From an uncultured Lachnospiraceae bacterium (lineage in GTDB: Bacteria; Bacillota; Clostridia; Lachnospirales; Lachnospiraceae): a stretch of 64,000 nt of DNA. Below the pieces are notes generated by a model. The model was not told where the DNA came from. It ran no database searches and saw only the letters and a list, made by a program, of their open reading frames with translations. The position numbers and the translations under genes were made by a program. Positions 56,522 to 64,000 of the stretch are shown here, in pieces. The DNA is taken from NCBI GenBank assembly GCA_946554445.1, contig CAMNSD010000018.1, forward strand, positions 1-64,000. The letters run 5' to 3'. Within the stretch, counting starts at the first letter, position 1. Every line of letters starts with the position of its first letter.

Positions 56522-57427
56522 TTACACACGGTCCTTTCTCTTGGGCATATTGGGGAGTTTCTGCACGATATTCTCATGGTAGGCAATCTTGCCTTCTCCG
56601 GTCATGTAAGGAGTCCGGTCCACGGTATCCACCGCATACTGCCTGTACCATGTGGCATTGTCAGCCGTGGTGACTGTTTCGTAATTTCCTTCCGGCGCCA
56701 TGTACTGTTCGGTGTTATACATACCGAAGGCGGTGCCATTGGGGTAGGTGGCGGAGGTTTCCGTTCCCATGATGCGCCCGCCCCCGATTTCCACATCAGA
56801 ATAGCTGGGTGCATCGGGGATGCCGGTCTGCCCCATGTAAGAGGTAAGCGCCTGTGCCGCCTGCATTCCGGTCATGGAGCCGGTATAGCTGATATTTCCT
56901 TTTGCCACAGCCCCGGTGACGCCGTTTGCAAAGTCCCCGCCCTTTTTCACCGAAGACTCAAAAGCCCTGCGGCTGATGGGGTTGCTGGCGTGCCCGGTCA
57001 TGGTGTGCATGGCGCTCTGGGTAAACTGGCGTCCCACGGCACCGGCAAGGCCGCCTGAAAGGAAGGAGGACTGGCTGACACTGTTTGAACTGCCTCCCAT
57101 TCGGAAGGAACCGCCACGGAAATTTGCGCCTCCGCCTATGTTCTTTGCGGTAGTCAGTCCCCTTGCGGCAACCATCAGCTCTGCTATCATGCTTCCGCCG
57201 GTATGCCCCACGTTGATGCCGAGGCTGGATAAGAAGCTGTCAATCTTCTGGCTGATCTTAAGGAAGGCAATAGCGCATAAAAACCAGATAAACACGTTCC
57301 CGGCGGCAGTTTCCTTCCCAACGGCCTCCACATCGCTTTCCGTTACCGCAAATACAGTCATGGACTGGGAGAGGAAAAGCACAGCCGAGGATAATAAAAT
57401 GTATAGTTTCTTTTTCCTGTTTTTCAT
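56522..57427 (-). CDS. Secretion-system membrane protein with glycine-rich tail
   Basis: Signal peptide-like start (MKNRKKKLYILLSSAVLFL, cleavage near VFAVT), a second hydrophobic helix (about residues 44-58), then a Gly/Ser/Asn-rich soluble part (NIGGGANFRGGSFRMGGS) of about 220 residues. It matches the family of conjugal transfer proteins that follow the VirB6-like gene in Clostridia elements. Likely outside the membrane, perhaps lining the channel. Function is inferred from position. Confidence 0.75.
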   Translation of the reverse strand: MKNRKKKLYILLSSAVLFLSQSMTVFAVTESDVEAVGKETAAGNVFIWFLCAIAFLKISQKIDSFLSSLGINVGHTGGSMIAELMVAARGLTTAKNIGGGANFRGGSFRMGGSSNSVSQSSFLSGGLAGAVGRQFTQSAMHTMTGHASNPISRRAFESSVKKGGDFANGVTGAVAKGNISYTGSMTGMQAAQALTSYMGQTGIPDAPSYSDVEIGGGRIMGTETSATYPNGTAFGMYNTEQYMAPEGNYETVTTADNATWYRQYAVDTVDRTPYMTGEGKIAYHENIVQKLPNMPKRKDRV

Positions 57428-57436
57428 AGATACCTC

Positions 57437-58147
57437 CTAAAGTGACAGCGGGTTGGAAAGGAAATTTCCCACCATGGATGTGAACAGGCGCAGGCACCAT
57501 GCGTTCATCATCAGCAGGAAAATCTGCCCGCCGAACATCCGGCACCATGATTTGAAGATGTTTGAAGTGGACTGGGAAGCGCCGGTGGCAAATGCCATGG
57601 GAGCCGTATATACGACCACGCCCAGCAGGACGTAGCGTTCCGCCGCTTCAAACAGCAGCTTGATATAGTTCCATGCGAGGATCAGTAGCAGGATCAGTGC
57701 AATCAGGGTAACGGAACCGCTGGCGCACACACCGAGGATTGTCAGCAGCACGGAATTAAAGTCCGCAAAGTTTAAGGGCGGCAGCTCCGAGGAGAGTATC
57801 CATGAATAGGGCGTCCCGCCGATGGAAAGCACAATGTCCGTGATCTGGTCACAGTAGTAGATCAGCCCGATAAACAGGACGGAACGGATACTCAGCTTGA
57901 ACGGATCTTCCGCCTCCACGCCTGCAATCAGCCCGAAGTTCTTAAAAAGCTGCCATATCCAGTTCAAAAGGACAAGCCCTATTGCGGTTCCGACAAATAT
58001 CTTGTACATGGTTTCTGCAGCGGGAAAATACCGTAGGAAAGTCCCCATGTCACAGCCCAGGGCACCCAGTACCGAGGTGGAGATCAGGTCAAGCCCGTTC
58101 ATCACCTGTTTGGCAATCCATTCCACGATGCCGTCAAGTATGCCCAT
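57437..58147 (-). CDS. VirB6/TrbL-like channel protein
   Basis: A 236-residue polytopic membrane protein with about five hydrophobic segments, including ETMYKIFVGTAIGLVLLNWI and SGSVTLIALILLLILAW. It lacks charged domains. VirB6/TrbL-like proteins make the inner-membrane channel of type IV secretion systems. Its place between the pilin-like gene and a large membrane protein supports this. AGAGGAGGGTGAGTC precedes the ATG. Confidence 0.85.
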   Translation of the reverse strand: MGILDGIVEWIAKQVMNGLDLISTSVLGALGCDMGTFLRYFPAAETMYKIFVGTAIGLVLLNWIWQLFKNFGLIAGVEAEDPFKLSIRSVLFIGLIYYCDQITDIVLSIGGTPYSWILSSELPPLNFADFNSVLLTILGVCASGSVTLIALILLLILAWNYIKLLFEAAERYVLLGVVVYTAPMAFATGASQSTSNIFKSWCRMFGGQIFLLMMNAWCLRLFTSMVGNFLSNPLSL

Positions 58148-58162
58148 GACTCACCCTCCTCT

Positions 58163-58555
58163 TTATCCATTCCATTTTCCGTCTGAAAAGAACGGCGTGA
58201 CATAAGCGAGGATAAATCCGAGTCCGTTCAGGATCACCCATGAGATTGCAATGCGCTTGAGCCATGCGCGGGACTCATCCACGGTCTTGCCGGACTTGGA
58301 GAAGTTCATAAGGAGCAGGGCCACGGAAGCGGTGACAATGGCGGCAATGGTGGAAATGCCCAGTATCTTGCCGTAAACGTCCTTCATAATGGTCTCTGCC
58401 TTGGTCCACATATCCGTTGCAAGCACCTGATTGGTCTGCAGGGTAAAGAAGTAGGCAAAGGCCGCCGCCCCTACGATAAGGTTCTGGTAAGGGATGCGGA
58501 ATTTCTTTTTCTTGGGAAGCTGGTTCCCGTCGGGGTTACAATTTTCTTTTTTCAA
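58163..58555 (-). CDS. VirB2-like pilin or small channel protein
   Basis: A 130-residue protein with a basic N-terminal stretch and two or three hydrophobic segments (about 27-45, 67-87 and 104-123). The layout (long basic leader, central Ala-rich helix, second helix) is like TrbC/VirB2-type proteins, though homologs of this size in Firmicutes are varied. Start codon TTG at 58555, with AGGAGGTAATTCA before it. First gene of the secretion operon. Confidence 0.7.
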   Translation of the reverse strand: MKKENCNPDGNQLPKKKKFRIPYQNLIVGAAAFAYFFTLQTNQVLATDMWTKAETIMKDVYGKILGISTIAAIVTASVALLLMNFSKSGKTVDESRAWLKRIAISWVILNGLGFILAYVTPFFSDGKWNG

Positions 58556-58590
58556 TGAATTACCTCCTGTGAAATTTGATATGGTAGAAA

Positions 58591-58737
58591 AAACCGGCAG
58601 TTCCCGAAGGAGTGCCGGTTTTCAAAGCCCCGTTTTACGGGGGCTGCCATGCAGAAAACACATGGCGTCTGTACTGCAAAAAAATAACACCTGCGTATGC
58701 AGATGCCTTAAAAAATGGAATGGATATGGGTGCAGAT
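58591..58737 (-). terminator. Leader of the secretion operon with tandem hairpins
   Basis: On the minus strand the 200-base leader (58755-58556) has AACCGGCA/TGCCGGTT (58592-58599/58613-58620) followed by TTTT, an AGCCCC/GGGGCT hairpin (58626-58645), GCCATG/CATGGC, and ATCTGC/GCAGGT followed by TTATTTTTTT. At least two are classic intrinsic terminators located before the first gene. Transcription must therefore be relieved by antitermination or read-through. Confidence 0.7.
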
Positions 58738-58755
58738 ACAATTTTGAGCATGACC

Positions 58756-58784
58756 ATTATAACATGGGCATTTTTACCTGTAAA
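58756..58784 (-). promoter_or_regulatory. Promoter of the type IV secretion operon
   Basis: On the minus strand, TTTACA (58784-58779), 17-bp spacer, TATAAT (58761-58756). The -10 box is perfect, the -35 box identical to that of the pilus operon. The distance to the upstream repeats is the same (11 bp). Confidence 0.85.
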
Positions 58785-58794
58785 TCGCAATACA

Positions 58795-58833
58795 GTGCCA
58801 GTTTGCGCAATTTGTGCGCCAATTTGGTGCCAT
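58795..58833 (-). promoter_or_regulatory. Three phased TTGGCAC-like repeats upstream of the secretion promoter
   Basis: On the plus strand GTGCCAG (58795-58801), GCGCCAA (58816-58822) and GTGCCAT (58827-58833), spaced 21 and 11 bp, as at the pilus promoter. The segment TGTAAATCGCAA, lying between the -35 box and repeat 1, is the same in both. The site ends 5 bp before the stop codon of the ArpU-like regulator gene. Confidence 0.78.
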
Positions 58834-58837
58834 TTTA

Positions 58838-59377
58838 TTATTTGCCTTTTGGAAAGAACTTATCCAGCGTTTCCAAGCAGTCTTTTGAGGTATATCCCCA
58901 CAGAATAGAGCTGAGAGCATTGACTGCCTCCGGACGTTTCCGGTAGTAAGTTCTGTGGGAGATGTTCGCAATATGCGGGCGCAGGTTCTCAATGATCTCA
59001 TCCACATTTTGGAGCTGCTGGGGGGAGAGGTAGCTGTAATAGAGTATCCAGTAGTATTGTTCCCCGTGTTTATGCTTACTTCGCAGGATGTCTACGGCGG
59101 AGTTTAAGAGTGTCAGCATCCTGTTGCTGCGCTCAATGCTCTTTGCATAGTCCTCCAGCTTGGAACCGCCGATGTCTGCCCCGGCAAGGTAGATGGAGTC
59201 CAGAAATTCCTCTATGCTGCTTCCGTACTCAATCTCAAAGGTGCTTCTTACCTGCTGGACAGCAAGTTCAAGGTTCCAGACGGCATCCCGGTAGTTCTTA
59301 AGCAATTTCCATGTGTCGTGGAACAGGGGATTTTCCTGCTCGGTGGGTATGTTCTTGTTTGGTCTTGTGTTTGGCAT
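58838..59377 (-). CDS. ArpU/RinA-like transcription activator
   Basis: A 179-residue helical protein. Its C-terminal part (EQYYWILYYSYLSPQQL, NISHRTYYRKRPEAVNALSSILWG) has the tail of ArpU/RinA-type phage and element activators, a sigma region-4-like HTH with TYYR motif. The gene ends 5 bp upstream of the phased repeats of the secretion promoter, a good position for a dedicated activator. That it binds there is inference. AAGAAGGTAAAACATT precedes the ATG. Confidence 0.6.
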   Translation of the reverse strand: MPNTRPNKNIPTEQENPLFHDTWKLLKNYRDAVWNLELAVQQVRSTFEIEYGSSIEEFLDSIYLAGADIGGSKLEDYAKSIERSNRMLTLLNSAVDILRSKHKHGEQYYWILYYSYLSPQQLQNVDEIIENLRPHIANISHRTYYRKRPEAVNALSSILWGYTSKDCLETLDKFFPKGK

Positions 59378-59383
59378 AATGTT

Positions 59384-60571
59384 TTACCTTCTTTCTTCAT
59401 TTTTACTTTCAGTCTGGTTGGCAGGTACAGGGGTATGGCTGTCTTCCGGCGGGCTGACAGGGGAGAGCGTCAGTTCAAACCGATAGGGCATCTTCCCATC
59501 CGGGCAGGTAATCTGTAAGGAATACTTAACAATACTTTCTTTGCAGTCGGATAAGGGATATAACTTATATTGGGTTCGAGAACACTCGCAGCACGAAACC
59601 CCTTGTGCCGCAAGGATTTGAGCCACTTTTTGGACTATTTTTTTCATGTGCGGTTTTGAAACGCAAGCGTCCTGCCCTGAAACGCTGCTGTCCGCCTCCA
59701 TGATGGTGATCTGTTCATCCCGGATGGGTTCTGTTTCAGGAATGGGTGATGTATCCGAAATATGTACGGGAACCTGAAAGGTCATGGAAATTTCCTCCTT
59801 ATCAATCATTACGTCACTGATATTAAACATGGTGGACAAATAGCTGCACAGGTAGATGACGCTGCCATGCCTGCCGGTGAAGGACACCAGTGAGAGATAT
59901 TCTTTGTCCTGCAGCTTGCTTAAGATGCGGCTTACCGTTGATTTTGAGATGCCCCAGCGCAGGGCAAGGTCACTGAAACTGATCAGTGGGTTTCCGGTGC
60001 AGTTGCGGAAATACACCACAGGCCCAAGTTCGGAACCCTGCACCTGCCCGTCGTTGTAGATAGCGTGTACCCATAAGTCCAGCACAATATCCATTTCAGA
60101 GCATTTTCCTATGCTGATCAGCTCATGGACGGCTGCAACCGGGAAAAAGAAAAAACCCACATCCTTCAGACATGGGTAATTGTAGTCAAGCGCCGTATTG
60201 TGCTGCTTCCAGTTGGTGATACTGAATTTGACAAGATTGTTCCTGCCAAGCCGGGTATAGGTAATGTAGTTCTGCTTCTGCAGGAAGTCCAGAATGGACA
60301 GCGCTTGGTGCTGGAAACGTGTGCGGAACCATTCCGCCAGTTCCGAGGTTCTGCAGATCCATTCGCCCGGACCTACCAGATAGGAAATTCCCTCTATCCG
60401 GCGGTAAGAGGAGCGGAAGTTGGCATAGGAGCAGAGTGTCATGTAATAAAAAAGATAGGAGCTTCCGTTGGTGCGGATGTCCCTATCTTCCATAAGGCTG
60501 CGGAGGAACTCACGGTAAATGCGGCACCGTGGGTAGTCTACGATTTGTTTTAGTTCTAATTGATATTCCAT
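59384..60571 (-). CDS. Double winged-helix protein, possible replication or regulatory protein
   Basis: A 395-residue protein. The first ~110 residues contain an SYLVGPGEWICRTSELAEWF region and a helix ending LDFLQKQNYITYTRLGRNNLVKFSITN, a winged-helix pattern. A second (ISFSDLALRWGISKSTVSRILSKLQDKEYL, about residues 199-228) is a clear MarR/GntR-like helix-turn-helix. The C-terminal part is polar and disordered. This architecture is like Gram-positive replication initiators or element regulators. AAAGGAGAAATT precedes the ATG. Confidence 0.65.
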   Translation of the reverse strand: MEYQLELKQIVDYPRCRIYREFLRSLMEDRDIRTNGSSYLFYYMTLCSYANFRSSYRRIEGISYLVGPGEWICRTSELAEWFRTRFQHQALSILDFLQKQNYITYTRLGRNNLVKFSITNWKQHNTALDYNYPCLKDVGFFFFPVAAVHELISIGKCSEMDIVLDLWVHAIYNDGQVQGSELGPVVYFRNCTGNPLISFSDLALRWGISKSTVSRILSKLQDKEYLSLVSFTGRHGSVIYLCSYLSTMFNISDVMIDKEEISMTFQVPVHISDTSPIPETEPIRDEQITIMEADSSVSGQDACVSKPHMKKIVQKVAQILAAQGVSCCECSRTQYKLYPLSDCKESIVKYSLQITCPDGKMPYRFELTLSPVSPPEDSHTPVPANQTESKNEERR

Positions 60572-60582
60572 AATTTCTCCTT

Positions 60583-60620
60583 TTCAATACAAAATGCCCC
60601 GCATATAGCTACGGGGCATT
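60583..60620 (-). terminator. Attenuator-like hairpin in front of the 60571 gene
   Basis: AATGCCCCG (60593-60601) pairs with CGGGGCATT (60612-60620) around 10 bases. Read on the minus strand it is followed by TTTTGTATT, just upstream of the ribosome site of the gene. A terminator there would attenuate the regulator gene. Confidence 0.6.
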
Positions 60621-60635
60621 AGGAATAAATAGTTG

Positions 60636-60665
60636 TTGAAATACGGTTGACCGTTATTGTATAAT
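60636..60665 (+). promoter_or_regulatory. Plus-strand promoter with palindromic operator at the element's right side
   Basis: TTGAAA (60636-60641), 18 bp, TATAAT (60660-60665). The spacer holds ACGGT-TG-ACCGT (60643-60654), a palindrome that could be an operator. It reads toward the chromosomal Sua5 gene. Rest of the gap 60572-60879: only this site, the attenuator hairpin and the fragment at 60715-60858. Confidence 0.6.
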
Positions 60666-60714
60666 TGCAAGAAGCAAGGTGCATTTTGGATAGGTTATCT
60701 GTAATTCAGTATAA

Positions 60715-60858
60715 GTCTGTCTATTAGAAACTGAATCCGAGTGCGGTTTTTTGTCAAACAATGAGGAGGCACAGAAGTTATCTTCCGCTATTTATCAGGA
60801 AAAAGCAGCTTGGGCGATTCATTTGGCGATTCTGCAGTATTTGAACAGTAAGAAATGA
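60715..60858 (+). pseudogene. Gene fragment near the element's right boundary
   Basis: A 47-codon open stretch after an in-frame TAA, ending LSSAIYQEKAAWAIHLAILQYLNSKK (helical). No ribosome site precedes any start codon in it. It reads like the C-terminus of a protein cut off by the element insertion, or a very small gene with TTG start at 60751. Twenty-one bases later comes the Sua5 gene, clearly chromosomal. Confidence 0.4.
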
Positions 60859-60879
60859 GGATAAAGGAAGCGTACTGAC

Positions 60880-61932
60880 GTGAAGACCAGAATAGTAGAG
60901 ATAGAGGAAGAACATATAGATCAGGAAACAATTCGAGAGGCCGGAGAGATCATACGTTCCGGTGGCCTGGTGGCTTTTCCGACAGAGACGGTGTATGGTC
61001 TGGGTGGGGATGCCTTAAACCCGGCGTCTTCCCGTAAAATTTATGAGGCCAAGGGCAGACCTTCCGACAATCCGCTGATCGTACATATTGCCAAGTGGGA
61101 GGCGCTTTCGGCCATTGTGAAGAACATACCGGAAGAGGCGGTCAGACTGGCGCAGGTCTATTGGCCGGGACCGCTTACTATGATCTTGGAGAAATCAGAT
61201 TTGGTGCCGGCAGAAACCACAGGGGGCCTGAATACAGTGGCTGTACGTATGCCTTCCCATAAGACGGCTCTTGCTTTTATTGAGGCGGCGGGCGGTTATG
61301 TGGCCGCTCCCAGCGCGAATCGTTCAGGCAGGCCTAGCCCTACCCTGGCCAGATATGTATCCCAGGATTTGGCAGGCAGGATTGAGATGATCATAGACGG
61401 CGGGGATGTGGAACTGGGGCTGGAATCCACAATCGTGGATTTGACTGCCGGGACGCCTGTCATTCTGCGTCCGGGTTATATTACTAGGGTGATGTTGGAA
61501 AGTACCCTTGGGCGGGTGGAAGAGGATGTCACAATCCTATGCGATGACAGCGGACAGGCCCCGAAAGCGCCGGGCATGAAATACAGGCACTATGCGCCGA
61601 AAGGAGAACTGACGATTATTTCCGGGCCGCAACAGGCAGTGACGGACTATATTAATGCACAGTTGGATCGATACCGGACTGAGAATAAGAAGACGGGAGT
61701 GATTGCTTCTGAGGCAACGGTTAGCGCCTACCGCGCTGATGTGTGTAAGAATGGAGGCAGCCGCCAGGATGAGAGCGCTCTGGCCAGAAGGCTTTATCGT
61801 ATTCTGCGGGAATTTGATGACGAGGATGTGGAGATCATATACGCAGAGAGTTTTGAGGGCGCCGGCGTGGGACAGGCTGTGATGAACAGACTTTTGAAGG
61901 CGGCGGGACATAGGGTAACGGAGTTGAAATAA
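60880..61932 (+). CDS. L-threonylcarbamoyladenylate synthase (Sua5/YwlC)
   Basis: Makes threonylcarbamoyl-AMP for the t6A modification of tRNAs reading ANN codons. The 350-residue protein has the TsaC/Sua5 domain (VAFPTETVYGLGGDAL, YEAKGRPSDNPLIVHI, PSANRSGRPSPT) and a C-terminal Sua5 domain, so it is the long form. Start codon GTG at 60880. It marks the resumption of ordinary chromosome after the mobile element and is followed by rpiB. Confidence 0.96.
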   Translation: MKTRIVEIEEEHIDQETIREAGEIIRSGGLVAFPTETVYGLGGDALNPASSRKIYEAKGRPSDNPLIVHIAKWEALSAIVKNIPEEAVRLAQVYWPGPLTMILEKSDLVPAETTGGLNTVAVRMPSHKTALAFIEAAGGYVAAPSANRSGRPSPTLARYVSQDLAGRIEMIIDGGDVELGLESTIVDLTAGTPVILRPGYITRVMLESTLGRVEEDVTILCDDSGQAPKAPGMKYRHYAPKGELTIISGPQQAVTDYINAQLDRYRTENKKTGVIASEATVSAYRADVCKNGGSRQDESALARRLYRILREFDDEDVEIIYAESFEGAGVGQAVMNRLLKAAGHRVTELK

Positions 61933-61998
61933 CGCGTATTTTGGTGTAAGATAATAAAATAATAAAAAGAGAGAAGTCACTTATGGAGGAGGAAAAAT

Positions 61999-62430
61999 AT
62001 GATAGCAATCGGCAGTGATCATGGCGGATTTGATTTAAGACAGAAAGTGATGGCGCATCTGAAAGAGCGGGGATTTGAGTATAAGGATTATGGCTGCGAG
62101 GATAAGAGTTCCTGTGATTATCCGGTTTATGGAGCGGCGGTTGCCAAAGCGGTGGCTTCCGGGGAGTGTGACCGGGGAATCGTTATCTGTACCACAGGTA
62201 TCGGCATTTCCATGACAGCAAATAAGGTGAAAGGAATACGCTGTGCACTCTGCGGCGATCCGGTGTCTGCGCGACTTACGAGAGAGCATAACAATGCCAA
62301 CGTGCTTGCCATGGGAGCGGCGATCATTGGAGAGAGCGTGGCACTCAATATTGTAGATATCTTTTTGGATACGGAATTTTCCGGGGTGGAGAGACACCAG
62401 AGGAGAGTAGATCTGATCGAACAATGTTAA
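61999..62430 (+). CDS. rpiB: Ribose-5-phosphate isomerase B
   Basis: Interconverts ribose-5-phosphate and ribulose-5-phosphate in the pentose phosphate pathway. The 143-residue protein starts MIAIGSDHGGFDLRQKV, the sugar-phosphate site typical of LacAB/RpiB, with the catalytic Cys64 in IVICTTGIGISM and the HNNANVLAMGA stretch. GGAGGAGGAAAAAT precedes the ATG. It lies 66 bp after the Sua5 gene. Chromosomal housekeeping gene. Confidence 0.96.
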   Translation: MIAIGSDHGGFDLRQKVMAHLKERGFEYKDYGCEDKSSCDYPVYGAAVAKAVASGECDRGIVICTTGIGISMTANKVKGIRCALCGDPVSARLTREHNNANVLAMGAAIIGESVALNIVDIFLDTEFSGVERHQRRVDLIEQC

Positions 62431-62445
62431 GGTCGGAGGGAATAT

Positions 62446-63645
62446 ATGGAGAGAAAGCAAAAACTGGCAGCTTGTCTGGCTCTTATTTTGCTATGCACTG
62501 TTATGCCCTTCTCCGTACAAGCCACGGAGGAGACCAAGGAGAAAATCCGTCAGGCGGAGCGGGAGAAACAGGAGACGGAATCTCAGCTTGACCAGACGGA
62601 GGAGAACCTGGAAAAACTGAATCAGCAGCAGAGTTCCCTGCAAGGCGCGTTATCGACTTTGAATACGGAATTGACGCAGGTGAGTAATAACTTAAGTGAA
62701 CTGGAGCAGAACATCGTTGATAAGGAAGCCGAGATCGCAGCGCTTGACGAAGAGATAGAGGTTGTAACGGGAGAACTGGAAGAAGCGATTGCACTGAAGG
62801 ACGATCATTATAATACGATGAAGCATCAGATTCAGTTTATGTATGAGCGCGGCGACTTTTTATATATGGAACTCTTTTTTTCGTCAGGCAATTTTTCTGA
62901 TTTTCTGAATAAAAATGATTATATTGAACAGTTAGCTTCTTATCAGCAGAAAGTGCTGCAGGAATATAAGGATTCCCAGGCGGCCATGGAGCAGAAACAG
63001 GCGGAACTGGAACTGGCGAAAGAAAAGCAGGAGGAGAACAAGGCGGAACTGGATGAATATAAGATTCAGGTAGTGGCGGAACAGAGCCGTGTATCCGGCC
63101 TGGTCAGTCAGACGTCCAATTCCATCAATGCCACGGCCAGCCAGATTTCTGAGGCGGAGGCGGAAGCGCTCGCCTATGAGCAGAAAATCAAGGAGCAGGA
63201 AGAAAACCTGACCGCCCTGCGTGCCAAGCTGGCGGAGGAAATGCGGATGTCGGAACTGGCGGCCCAGTCCAGCTGGCGTGATATTTCGGAAGTGGATTTT
63301 GCCGAGGGGGACAGATATCTTCTGGCCAATCTGATCTACTGTGAGGCCGGGGGAGAACCCTATGCCGGTCAGGTGGCGGTGGGATCGGTGGTGATCAATC
63401 GCGTGCTCAGTTCGGTCTATCCTGATACAGTAACGGGTGTTATTTATCAGAACAAGCAATTTTCTCCTGTGGGCAGCGGCAGACTTGCGCTGGCATTGGC
63501 GGAAGGCAGGGCTACAGCCAGATGTTATCAGGCGGCGGATGAAGTGATGAGCGGCGCTACCAATGTGGGAAACTGTGTATATTTTAGGACGCCGATAGAT
63601 GGGATTACCCCCCAATACAGAATTGGCGGACATATATTCTATTGA
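62446..63645 (+). CDS. Secreted coiled-coil cell wall hydrolase (SleB/CwlJ type)
   Basis: A 399-residue secreted enzyme. A signal peptide (hydrophobic about residues 8-22, cleavage near VQATEE) precedes a long coiled coil (about 30-270, rich in Glu, Gln and Leu). The C-terminal Hydrolase_2 domain begins RYLLANLIYCEAGGEPYAG (catalytic Glu) and includes VGSVVINRV, as in SleB/CwlJ. It cleaves cortex or wall peptidoglycan, with the N-terminal part similar to PcsB-type coiled coils. Gene starts 15 bp after rpiB. Confidence 0.9.
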   Translation: MERKQKLAACLALILLCTVMPFSVQATEETKEKIRQAEREKQETESQLDQTEENLEKLNQQQSSLQGALSTLNTELTQVSNNLSELEQNIVDKEAEIAALDEEIEVVTGELEEAIALKDDHYNTMKHQIQFMYERGDFLYMELFFSSGNFSDFLNKNDYIEQLASYQQKVLQEYKDSQAAMEQKQAELELAKEKQEENKAELDEYKIQVVAEQSRVSGLVSQTSNSINATASQISEAEAEALAYEQKIKEQEENLTALRAKLAEEMRMSELAAQSSWRDISEVDFAEGDRYLLANLIYCEAGGEPYAGQVAVGSVVINRVLSSVYPDTVTGVIYQNKQFSPVGSGRLALALAEGRATARCYQAADEVMSGATNVGNCVYFRTPIDGITPQYRIGGHIFY

Positions 63646-64000
63646 TTTACATATTGCGTGAGAGGAGTCTGCAACTGATCAAATCCACCGTTATAAATGA
63701 TCTGTAACAGGTGGTTCAGGCTGAGAAGTGATTTTTTGAGCATATCATCGGTGAGCAGACCGCTTTCCTGGGCGGTGACAAGTTCATCGAGGTCAACGAC
63801 TTTGACAAAACCGTCCGGATAAACGATCACATCTGCGAGGAGATCCGTGATTATATAGGTATCTGTGCCGGCATCATAATCATAGTCGACAATATCGCAG
63901 TACCAGTACAGAAGTGAGTTGTCTTCTCGATAGAAGCGGCTCACTTTAATACCTTCTTGCAGATAGTAGCAGGAAAAGCCATGATGGAGATCCTTGCGGG
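63639..64000 (-). CDS. DUF402-family protein (5' part outside the window)
   Basis: Only the C-terminal 120 residues are in the window; the frame stays open to the edge and the GTG at 63944 is internal. The sequence contains SLLYWYCDIVDYDYDAGTDTY and LLADVIVYPDGFVKVVDLDEL, typical of DUF402, a nucleotide phosphatase-like family. Its 3' end overlaps the end of the SleB-type gene by 7 bp. Partial at its start. Confidence 0.85.
   Translation of the reverse strand, partial: RKDLHHGFSCYYLQEGIKVSRFYREDNSLLYWYCDIVDYDYDAGTDTYIITDLLADVIVYPDGFVKVVDLDELVTAQESGLLTDDMLKKSLLSLNHLLQIIYNGGFDQLQTPLTQYVNQ

Overview
The window looks like a Lachnospiraceae-type Clostridia chromosome carrying most of a large integrative conjugative element, or an integrated conjugative plasmid. 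This rests on protein style, Gram-positive Shine-Dalgarno sites before nearly every gene, and housekeeping genes at the right edge (Sua5/TsaC-type tRNA-modification enzyme, RpiB, SleB/CwlJ-type hydrolase, DUF402 protein). Neither a relaxase nor a phage-type integrase is visible, so the element probably continues to the left of the window. Its right end most likely lies between about 60.57 and 60.88 kb.

Layout. 0.1-2.5 kb: two unrecognised genes, a membrane-protein remnant, a lone OmpR-type winged helix and an XRE regulator. 2.5-8.3 kb (+ strand): a structured leader, sigma-like regulators, a serine resolvase with its own res site, and a DNA-damage cassette (SRAP protein, then a Y-family polymerase behind a promoter with a LexA-like box in its spacer). 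7.9-8.8 kb: a tRNA array (Lys, Glu, Glu, Tyr and a Ser-like gene interrupted in the anticodon arm). 8.9-15.4 kb (- strand): LigD-type ligase plus Ku (minimal NHEJ), Rpn-family nuclease genes, and an NAD-dependent ligase behind an attenuated leader. 15.5-28.3 kb (- strand): hypothetical genes, a DNA methyltransferase, a sigma-like factor, an HExxH/VWA protein with an XRE gene and a MoxR-like AAA+ ATPase, a membrane protein, and SSB. 28.6-41.1 kb (- strand): a Tad/Flp-like type IV pilus operon with three very short membrane-protein genes. 41.3-46.1 kb (+ strand): an AT-rich cargo island with an AlbA_2/Schlafen protein, a Phd/ParE-type toxin-antitoxin pair and a DUF4365-like protein. 46.1-60.6 kb (- strand): a type IV secretion operon (VirB2-like, VirB6-like, NlpC/P60, VirB3-VirB4 fusion, VirD4-like, S1-domain protein) and its upstream regulators. 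60.9-64 kb: chromosomal genes.

How the parts may work together. The pilus operon and the secretion operon start at near-identical promoters, each with three TTGGCAC-like repeats at 11- and 21-bp spacing upstream of the -35 box. One activator could therefore switch on attachment and DNA transfer together. The ligA and ssb genes share a second promoter and leader type, with three conserved boxes and an intrinsic terminator. This suggests joint control of DNA-processing genes by attenuation. The repair genes, SSB, methyltransferase and tRNAs make the element unusually self-sufficient. The shared operator, the shared leader RNA, the interrupted tRNA-Ser-like locus and the cargo island are the points most worth testing.
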